From: JAKFEW01 sp036675505
Lineage (GTDB): Bacteria > Cyanobacteriota > Sericytochromatia > S15B-MN24 > JAQBPE01
DNA length: 11,514 nucleotides
Assembly: GCA_036675505.1 (NCBI GenBank)
Contig: JAKFEW010000004.1
Location: forward strand, 1-11,514
Reading direction: 5' to 3'
Positions 6,215 to 11,514 of the stretch are shown one piece after another (position 1 is the first letter of the stretch; each line of letters starts with the position of its first letter). The notes under the pieces were generated by a model that saw nothing but the letters and a program-made list of their open reading frames with translations, was not told the origin of the DNA and made no database searches. Position numbers and translations under genes: made by a program.

Positions 6215-7381
6215 ATGACCATCGGTTCGAACTACGCGTCCGCGTCGCCCTTCGCGGCCTACCAGGCCCAGGGCCCGGCGCAGCCCGCCGGCCCGGCGCA
6301 GATCGCGACGCCGCGCCTGGTGAACTGGCGCCTCTCGGCCGACCGGGCCCAGGTTGCCACCGGCGGCGACGCCGTCGATCCGCGGCTCGGCTTGCCCGGC
6401 CAGGCCAGCGCCGGCTATGGCGTGCCCGGGGCCGTGAACGCCTCGGACTTCGACATGCTCGACCAGAACCGCGACGACGTCCTCTCCGGCACCGAGCTCG
6501 CCAACACCCCCGCCGATTTCCGCCAGGCCGCGGACGCGGACGGCAACGGCGAGCTGACCCGCGCCGAGCACGCGGGCGGCGCCGGCCGCCTGGCCTTCGC
6601 CCGCCAGGACGGCAACGGCGACGGTGTGCTCTCGGGCTCCGAGCTCGCCGGGCTCGACGAGGCCACCCGCCGGTCTTTCGATGCGGACGGCAACGGCGAG
6701 CTCTCGCGCTGCGAGTACATGACCGGCGCCCAGGTCGAGCGCGCGATGGCGCAGGACCGCAACGGCGACGGCTACCTCTCGGGCAACGAGATCACCCCCG
6801 ACCTCGCCGGCTACGCCTACCAGGCCGCTGACGGCCGCAAGATCCTGAGCCGCGACCACCTCAAGGCCCAGCTGATCAAGGCCTGTCCCGCTCCTGGGCC
6901 CACGCCCGGCCCATTGCCCGTGCCCCAGCCCACGCCTTTTGCCCCGCCGGCTCCGCCGCCCACGCCCTTCGCGCCTCCGGCCCCCTTGCCGCCGCCCGCG
7001 CCTTTCGCGCCCCCCGCGCCGCAGCCCCTGCCCGCGCCCACCCCGCGGCCGCGCCCGACCCAGCCCGTGCACGTCGACGCGAGCAACTTCGAAGCCGAGG
7101 TCCTCAGGTCCGACATCCCCGTGCTGGTGGACTTCTACGCCGACTGGTGCGGCCCGTGCCGCGCGCTCGCGCCGACGCTGGATCGCGCGGCGGCGAACGC
7201 GGCGAACAACTTCAAGGTGGTGAAGGTGAACGCGGACCAGGCGCGCCAGCTGATGCAGCAGTATGGCGTGCAGGGCCTGCCCACGTTGATGGTCTTCAAC
7301 CGCGGCCAGGAAGCCGGCCGCCAGCTCGGCGGGATGAGCCAGGGCCAGCTCGAGGCCTGGGTGCGGCAGCAAGCCCGGTGA
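6215..7381 (+). CDS. EF-hand/Pro-rich/thioredoxin fusion protein
   Basis: A 388-residue three-part protein. Residues 83-192 carry five 12-residue EF-hand loops, at 83-94, 107-118, 132-143, 156-167 and 181-192. All have Asp at position 1 and Glu at position 12, and they are spaced only 24-25 residues apart. A degenerate sixth loop may lie near 203-214. Residues 225-284 are a Pro-rich linker with PTPFAPPAP repeats. Residues 285-388 are a complete thioredoxin domain with active site WCGPC (311-315) and the cis-Pro motif GLPT (Pro356). Thioredoxins reduce or exchange disulfides; calcium control of this one is inferred. No signal peptide or membrane segment is visible, so location is unclear. It is the first gene of an operon with the protease gene 46 bases downstream. 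An attractive but untested role is redox control of that protease's catalytic Cys or of the cysteine-rich repeat protein. Confidence 0.88.
   Translation: MTIGSNYASASPFAAYQAQGPAQPAGPAQIATPRLVNWRLSADRAQVATGGDAVDPRLGLPGQASAGYGVPGAVNASDFDMLDQNRDDVLSGTELANTPADFRQAADADGNGELTRAEHAGGAGRLAFARQDGNGDGVLSGSELAGLDEATRRSFDADGNGELSRCEYMTGAQVERAMAQDRNGDGYLSGNEITPDLAGYAYQAADGRKILSRDHLKAQLIKACPAPGPTPGPLPVPQPTPFAPPAPPPTPFAPPAPLPPPAPFAPPAPQPLPAPTPRPRPTQPVHVDASNFEAEVLRSDIPVLVDFYADWCGPCRALAPTLDRAAANAANNFKVVKVNADQARQLMQQYGVQGLPTLMVFNRGQEAGRQLGGMSQGQLEAWVRQQAR
6887..7066 (+). repeat. Proline-rich linker coding repeats
   Basis: About 60 codons of Pro, Ala and Phe/Thr with repeated PTPFAPPAP units join the calcium-loop module to the thioredoxin domain. 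Such sequences usually form extended, flexible spacers. Confidence 0.8.
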
Positions 7382-7413
7382 GCTGCCGCCTCGAGGCGGG
7401 TGCGGATGTGAGT

Positions 7414-7420
7414 AAGGAGT
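7414..7420 (+). promoter_or_regulatory. Ribosome binding site deciding the start at 7428
   Basis: AAGGAGT lies seven bases before the ATG at 7428. It overlaps an in-frame GTG at 7419, so the GTG is too close to be used and the ATG is chosen. Confidence 0.75.
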
Positions 7421-7427
7421 GAGCGTT

Positions 7428-9149
7428 ATGCAGGTTCAGCGTTCGGCCAACTGGAACACCAACGCCATCGGCACCGAGCCGCTCGACGCGGCGGTCGCCG
7501 AGGTCCCCGCGGCCGCCGCGGCGCCCCTGCCGCGCCTCGCCACCTGGGCGCAGGCCGACGGGGCCGCTTTGTCCGCCACCGGCGACCTCGCAGGCTCCGA
7601 CGACCTGCCCCTCACCAGCGCCGAAGCGCCGGTCGGCGGCAACGGCGGCTTCGACTTCTCAGCCCTCGACGGCAACGGCGATGAAGTGCTCTCGGGCTCC
7701 GAGCTCGCCCCGCTCGGCCCCGAGATCCTCGCGGCCTGGGACGTCGATCGCAACGGCGAGCTCTCGCGCGGCGAGCAGGCCGTGGGCGTGGACCTCGCGC
7801 GCGCCTTCGCGAGCGACCGCAACCAGGATGGCTACCTCTCGGGCAACGAGATCACGCAGGAGCTCGCGAAGTACGCGTACCAGGCGGCCGACGGCCGCAA
7901 GATCCTGACGCTCGATACGCTGCGCGCCGCGAAGCTCGCCGAGCTCGGCGTGGGCCCGCAGCCTGCGCCGTCCCCGGTCGGCCCCGCGCCGAGCCCGGCT
8001 CCCTACGCCCCGAGCCCGGCGCCGCCCATGCCGCCCGTCCCTGCCCCGCCCGCACCTGCACCCTATATCCCGCCGCCGGCGCCCGCCCCCGTGCCGGCTC
8101 CCGGCCCCACTCCCAGCCCCGCCCCCGGCCCGCTCTCCCCCGAGGACGCCACGCGCATCCGCTCGGCCTACCGCGAGAAGGCCTCGCGCAACGGCGCCCG
8201 CGACGGCAGCCTCGACCTGCTCGACGCCAACGGCTTCACGCCTGAGAAGATGGAGCTCTTCAAGTCGTTGCTCGAGGCCAACGCGGGCTTCGAGGGCGCG
8301 GCGCTCGCGCGCCTCTCGCCCGCGGACCAGCAGGCCTATCAGCGGGTGAAGGGGGCGATCGCCCACGATCCGCCGGCCCAGCTCGCGCTGCAGGGCATGC
8401 TCGCGTATGGCGGCCTGGTGGGTGGCGATCGCGACACCGCCGGCCGCGACCTGCTCGCCAACCTCGACGCGATGGCGGTAGCCCCGGTGGCCGAGGGCAT
8501 CGAGCGCCACAAGCTGGTCGCCGACGTGATCCAGGAGGTCTTCGAGCCCTCGTGCATCAACCAGCACAACCGCGGCACCTGCGCGGCCGCGAGCGTGCAG
8601 ATCAAGGTGGCTGCGGACCGGCCCGCCGAATACGCGCGCCTCGTCGCGGGGCTCGCGAGCGCCGATGGCCAGGTGACGCTCAAGGACGGCTCCACGCTCG
8701 AGCGCGAGCCCGGCACCGAGCGCGCCGACGGCACGCCGCGCACGCAGTCGAGCCGCCTGGTGCAGGCCGCGTTCATGGAGCACGGCGAGACCGACTACGA
8801 CTACTCGAACGCCTCGGACCGTCACCGCGGCTCGCGCGGCGGGTTCAGCGGCCTGACCCAGAAGGGCGTCGACCGCCTCATGGAGGGCGTCTGGGGCCAG
8901 CAGGTGAAGACCTACAACGACGTCGACCGCGAGGTCCTCGCCCAGCTGAAAGAGTGCCTCGCGGGCGGCAACACGGTGCCCGCCGGCATGGCCTGGGGCT
9001 CGGGGATGCACGCGCGCCACGAGGTGCTGCTGACGAAGATCGAGGGCGACACGGTGTATTACAACAACCCGTGGGGCCTGCAGGGCAAGATGTCGCTGGA
9101 TGCCTTCATGGACCGCGGCCCGTCGGTCAGCATCCCGACCTGGCGCTGA
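7428..9149 (+). CDS. EF-hand/Pro-rich/calpain-like cysteine protease fusion
   Basis: A 573-residue protein. Three EF-hand loops lie at 81-92, 105-116 and 130-141, followed by the conserved YAYQAADGRKIL segment. A Pro/Ala-rich linker spans 176-237 and a helical region 238-370. The protease core has Gln379 and Cys385 in SCINQHNRGTC, His531 in RHEVLL and Asn547 in YYNNPWG. Gln (oxyanion hole), Cys, His and Asn in this order are the clan CA (papain) catalytic set. NPWG is the form of the Asn motif usual in calpains (C2), so calcium-dependent proteolysis is plausible, though distant homology needs a structural test. The N-terminus shares PRLxxW and a downstream ATGxD with the thioredoxin fusion (residues 35-53). 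There is no signal peptide. It is co-transcribed with the upstream gene (46-base gap), and the next gene faces it 19 bases away. The C-terminal 335 residues are paralogous to the partial gene at 1. Confidence 0.85.
   Translation: MQVQRSANWNTNAIGTEPLDAAVAEVPAAAAAPLPRLATWAQADGAALSATGDLAGSDDLPLTSAEAPVGGNGGFDFSALDGNGDEVLSGSELAPLGPEILAAWDVDRNGELSRGEQAVGVDLARAFASDRNQDGYLSGNEITQELAKYAYQAADGRKILTLDTLRAAKLAELGVGPQPAPSPVGPAPSPAPYAPSPAPPMPPVPAPPAPAPYIPPPAPAPVPAPGPTPSPAPGPLSPEDATRIRSAYREKASRNGARDGSLDLLDANGFTPEKMELFKSLLEANAGFEGAALARLSPADQQAYQRVKGAIAHDPPAQLALQGMLAYGGLVGGDRDTAGRDLLANLDAMAVAPVAEGIERHKLVADVIQEVFEPSCINQHNRGTCAAASVQIKVAADRPAEYARLVAGLASADGQVTLKDGSTLEREPGTERADGTPRTQSSRLVQAAFMEHGETDYDYSNASDRHRGSRGGFSGLTQKGVDRLMEGVWGQQVKTYNDVDREVLAQLKECLAGGNTVPAGMAWGSGMHARHEVLLTKIEGDTVYYNNPWGLQGKMSLDAFMDRGPSVSIPTWR
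7953..8138 (+). repeat. Proline-rich linker coding repeats
   Basis: About 62 codons rich in Pro and Ala, with PAPSPAPYAP and PAPPAPAPY-like units, separate the EF-hand module from the protease region. The composition matches the linkers at 1-81, 6887-7066 and 11160-11300. Confidence 0.8.
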
Positions 9150-9168
9150 GCGGGCCGGCGACGTCGGT

Positions 9169-9702
9169 TCAGCGACCCTTCATCTCGAGCCCCAGGTTGG
9201 CGCGCACCTGGTGGGCGAGCTCGTCCGCCCCGGTGCTCGGCCAGAAGGAGCCCGGCTGGAGGTGGCCTGTGGCCCAGGCCGCCCGGATCGCCGCCACGCT
9301 GTCGGGTGAGTCGTCGTAATCGGCGACCTGCTGCGCGAGCTGCCGCTCGGTGAACAGGAGCTCGCGCTCCCACGGCTCGGGCTCGCCGAGGACCTGGTAC
9401 CAGCCGGAGTCGGTGTTGTAGGCCAGCCCGCGCAGCAGCCGGCCCGGTGTTGCGTGCACGTAGGCGAGGTGCTCGACGTTCGCCTGCACGGCGAAGCCGA
9501 TCGCCTCCCCGATCTGATCCGCGAAGTCTTCGACCAGGCGTCGAAGATCGTCGAAGCTCGCGCTGTTGAAGTCGTACCAGACCTGAACGAACCGATCCGG
9601 TGGCGTTTCCAGCAGATGAGTCAGGTCCTCCCGCTTCAGAAACCGGCGGTTGGGCTCATGGCCGGCTCGGCGGGCGAAAACGACGGAATAGCGCGTTGAC
9701 AT
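9169..9702 (-). CDS. Uncharacterised 177-residue protein
   Basis: I do not recognise the family. The protein is soluble, acidic in its second half, and has no signal peptide, membrane segment or obvious catalytic motif. It opens with a probable strand (RYSVVFARR), followed by a helix-rich stretch (DDLRRLVEDFADQIGEAI). The most distinctive segment is around residues 91-114, with RGLAYNTDSGWYQV and GEPEPWERE. The ATG at 9702 has AGAGGA five bases upstream on the minus strand. An in-frame extension to 9786 lacks such a site and would run into the promoter of the divergent TPR gene, so the shorter start is chosen. The stop lies 19 bases from the stop of the convergent protease gene. An inhibitor or immunity role for that protease is conceivable from position alone, but the convergent orientation argues against tight co-expression. 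Confidence 0.75.
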   Translation of the reverse strand: MSTRYSVVFARRAGHEPNRRFLKREDLTHLLETPPDRFVQVWYDFNSASFDDLRRLVEDFADQIGEAIGFAVQANVEHLAYVHATPGRLLRGLAYNTDSGWYQVLGEPEPWERELLFTERQLAQQVADYDDSPDSVAAIRAAWATGHLQPGSFWPSTGADELAHQVRANLGLEMKGR

Positions 9703-9785
9703 GGGTGTCCTCTGAAACGCGTGGTGGGACGTCGACCGCCATTGTCGCTGGCCGCCCACCATGGCGGGTGCGATGATTACCGGCA

Positions 9786-9823
9786 TTTAACGATCTATTC
9801 CCCGTCCGTCACACCCCTGTAAT
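9786..9823 (+). promoter_or_regulatory. Promoter element TTTAAC-N26-TGTAAT before the TPR/EF-hand operon
   Basis: TTTAAC at 9786-9791 and TGTAAT at 9818-9823 have the same 26-base spacing as the other two copies. The downstream context differs (TGTAATCG rather than TGTAATTC), so this looks like an independent conserved site. ATTACCG lies ten bases above TTTAACG. A 6-bp hairpin (9847-9852 with 9859-9864) sits in the leader before the ribosome site. Confidence 0.7.
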
Positions 9824-9869
9824 CGGAGCGGCCGAAATCTCCCCCAACGGGCCGGGAAGCCCGTGGAGC

Positions 9870-9880
9870 GAGAGAGAGGA
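9870..9880 (+). promoter_or_regulatory. GA-rich ribosome binding site
   Basis: GAGAGAGAGGA ends eight bases before the ATG at 9889. It is nearly identical to the sites before 6215 and 10919. Confidence 0.7.
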
Positions 9881-9888
9881 CCGTCCCG

Positions 9889-10890
9889 ATGCTGCCCTAC
9901 AGGCGTCCCAAGCCGGCCTCGCGACCCGCCGCCGAGCCCGAGGTCGCGTCGGTGACCCCCGCCGCCGAGCCTGCCGCGGCGATCGCCTACGTCGCCGACC
10001 AGGGCGAGGTCCGCGGCGGCAGCGCGCCCTCCCGCCTCCGCCTGCCCACCGTCGCGCGCCCCCAGCGTGCCACCGCGACCGCGTTGCTCGCGGGCAAGGC
10101 CACCACCGCGACGCTCATCCCGCCCGTCACGATGGCGCGGGCCGCCGCGCCGGCCCAGGCGCCCGCGAAGCCGGCCGCGCCCGCGGATCCGCGCGCCGTC
10201 GCCATGGCCTGGCTCGAGCGCGGCGACGCCCTCGCGCTCATCAGCGACCACGCCGCCGCCGAGCGCGCGTACCGCGCCGCGATCCTGGTCCGGCCCGTCA
10301 CGACGGCGGCGCACCTCAAGCTGGGCGTGCTGCTCTTCAAGCGGCGCCGGCTGGCCGAGGCGCTCAAGGCGCTGGAGCAGGCGATCGCCCTCGATCGCAC
10401 GGCCGTCGGCGCGCGCTACCACGTCGCCCTGATCGCCTTCGAGTCAGGCGACGGCCAGCGCGCGACCGCGCAGCTCACCTGGATCAAGCGCATCCGCCCC
10501 GAGCTGCCCGAGGCCTACCTGCTCCAGGCCGCCGTCTTCGAGCGCCAGGGCGATCGCCCCTCGGCCGCCGCCGAGCTGCACGCGCTGCTCGCGCTCGCGC
10601 CCGGCCACGCGGGCGCCTGGCTGCGGCTCGGCAAGCTGCAGCTCGCGATGGGCGATCGCCAGGGCGCGCTCACGGCGCTCGAGCGCGCCTGTCGCCTCGA
10701 CCCGCGCCTGGCCGAGGCCCACTTCGGCCGGGGCCGCCTGCTCGAGGCCGCCGAGCGCCTCACCGAGGCGGGCGACGCCTACCGCGCCGCGTTGGCGGCC
10801 GGCATGAACCGTGAGGCCGTCGAGGAGCGCCTCGCGATCCTGCGCCGCCGCCGCTCGGCCGCGGCCGGCGTGCGCGGCCTGGCGGCCTGA
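9889..10890 (+). CDS. Tetratricopeptide (TPR) repeat protein
   Basis: A 333-residue protein. Residues 1-102 are Ala/Pro-rich and probably disordered. Residues 103-306 hold six back-to-back 34-residue TPR units (starting near 103, 137, 171, 205, 239 and 273). They show the usual pattern of small residues at positions 8 and 20 and a terminal Pro, for example LKLGVLLFKRRRLAEALKAL and LRLGKLQLAMGDRQGALTAL. A basic tail follows (residues 319-323, RRRRR). TPRs form superhelical scaffolds for protein-protein contacts; the partner is unknown. There is no signal peptide or membrane segment. The gene starts an operon under the shared TTTAAC-N26-TGTAAT promoter, and the EF-hand gene follows after 28 bases. 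It may serve as an adaptor or chaperone for the EF-hand/Pro-rich proteins, which is inference from the operon only. Confidence 0.88.
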   Translation: MLPYRRPKPASRPAAEPEVASVTPAAEPAAAIAYVADQGEVRGGSAPSRLRLPTVARPQRATATALLAGKATTATLIPPVTMARAAAPAQAPAKPAAPADPRAVAMAWLERGDALALISDHAAAERAYRAAILVRPVTTAAHLKLGVLLFKRRRLAEALKALEQAIALDRTAVGARYHVALIAFESGDGQRATAQLTWIKRIRPELPEAYLLQAAVFERQGDRPSAAAELHALLALAPGHAGAWLRLGKLQLAMGDRQGALTALERACRLDPRLAEAHFGRGRLLEAAERLTEAGDAYRAALAAGMNREAVEERLAILRRRRSAAAGVRGLAA

Positions 10891-10899
10891 GCTTCCCTG

Positions 10900-10911
10900 G
10901 AGAGAGAGGAG
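10900..10911 (+). promoter_or_regulatory. GA-rich ribosome binding site
   Basis: GAGAGAGAGGAG ends seven bases before the ATG at 10919. It fills most of the 28-base gap after the TPR gene, which supports translation from one operon transcript. Confidence 0.7.
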
Positions 10912-10918
10912 AATTCGC

Positions 10919-11514
<596 letters not shown>

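Larger units (their letters stand above)
778..10659. repeat. Dispersed HIP1 palindromes (GCGATCGC), 14 copies
   Basis: Exact copies start at 778, 1469, 1541, 3136, 3829, 3983, 4723, 5660, 8355, 8425, 9979, 10381, 10550 and 10652. All lie in coding sequence on either strand. Eight are read as Ala-Ile-Ala and six as Gly-Asp-Arg, so no single amino-acid preference explains them. HIP1 is a known signature of many cyanobacterial genomes. Confidence 0.85.

Noticed and set aside
6049..6222. N-terminal extension of the regulator to 6222
   Set aside because: It would overlap the start of the divergent gene and run across its promoter. The ATG at 6048 has a ribosome site and directly precedes the conserved ATPase region.
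6095..7372. Open frame of 425 codons antisense to the thioredoxin fusion
   Set aside because: The sense frame has WCGPC and five EF-hand loops. The antisense reading is compositionally biased without domains.
7659..9020. Open frame of 453 codons antisense to the protease fusion
   Set aside because: It is a shadow of the sense gene; rich in Arg, Gly, Val and Ala with no recognisable motif.

Overview
This is a very GC-rich bacterial window (about three-quarters G+C by eye) with nine protein genes. Both outermost genes are cut by the window ends. I found no rRNA, tRNA, CRISPR array, transposase or phage gene. The palindrome GCGATCGC (HIP1, the highly iterated palindrome of many cyanobacteria) occurs 14 times, where about 0.5 would be expected from base composition. 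This hints at the cyanobacterial lineage or a non-photosynthetic sister group such as Sericytochromatia. That placement is an inference, because no phylogenetic marker gene is present.

Layout, left to right: (1) the 3' part of a papain/calpain-fold cysteine protease-like gene behind a proline-rich linker (+, 1-1125); (2) a convergent RimJ/RimL-type GNAT acetyltransferase (-, 1144-1677); (3) a cysteine-rich protein with six tandem 21-residue repeats (-, 1791-2567), followed by a strong hairpin terminator; (4) a large regulator with a MalT-like STAND ATPase, a TPR-like middle and a C-terminal winged-helix/BTAD module (-, 2737-6048); (5) divergent from it, a two-gene operon encoding an EF-hand/Pro-rich/thioredoxin fusion (+, 6215-7381) and an EF-hand/Pro-rich/cysteine-protease fusion (+, 7428-9149); (6) a convergent unknown gene (-, 9169-9702); (7) a second two-gene operon encoding a six-TPR protein (+, 9889-10890) and another EF-hand/Pro-rich protein (+, from 10919). 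The last gene runs through nine QPYAPAP-type heptads into a 37-base poly-C run that looks like a contig-end artefact.

The main discovery candidate is a modular protein family. It has a conserved calcium-loop module (signature DRNxDxYLSGxEIT, then YAxxAADGR), a proline-rich linker, and an interchangeable C-terminal enzyme: thioredoxin in one member and a cysteine protease in another. The right-hand member is cut off before any C-terminal domain. The left-hand member shows only its linker and protease domain. The protease has the clan CA residue pattern Gln...Cys...His...Asn, with a calpain-like Asn-Pro-Trp-Gly motif. Calcium loops joined to a calpain-like protease make calcium-dependent proteolysis a plausible but untested idea.

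Three promoters in the window share an exactly spaced element, TTTAAC-N26-TGTAAT. They lie before the cysteine-rich gene, the thioredoxin-fusion operon and the TPR/EF-hand operon, and each is followed by a GA-rich ribosome binding site. No -35 box is visible. If TGTAAT is the -10 box, TTTAAC is centred near -41.5, where class II activators bind. The regulator encoded beside one of these promoters is the obvious candidate activator. Taken together, the window looks like a small co-regulated locus of calcium-binding, cysteine-chemistry proteins under its own STAND/BTAD regulator.
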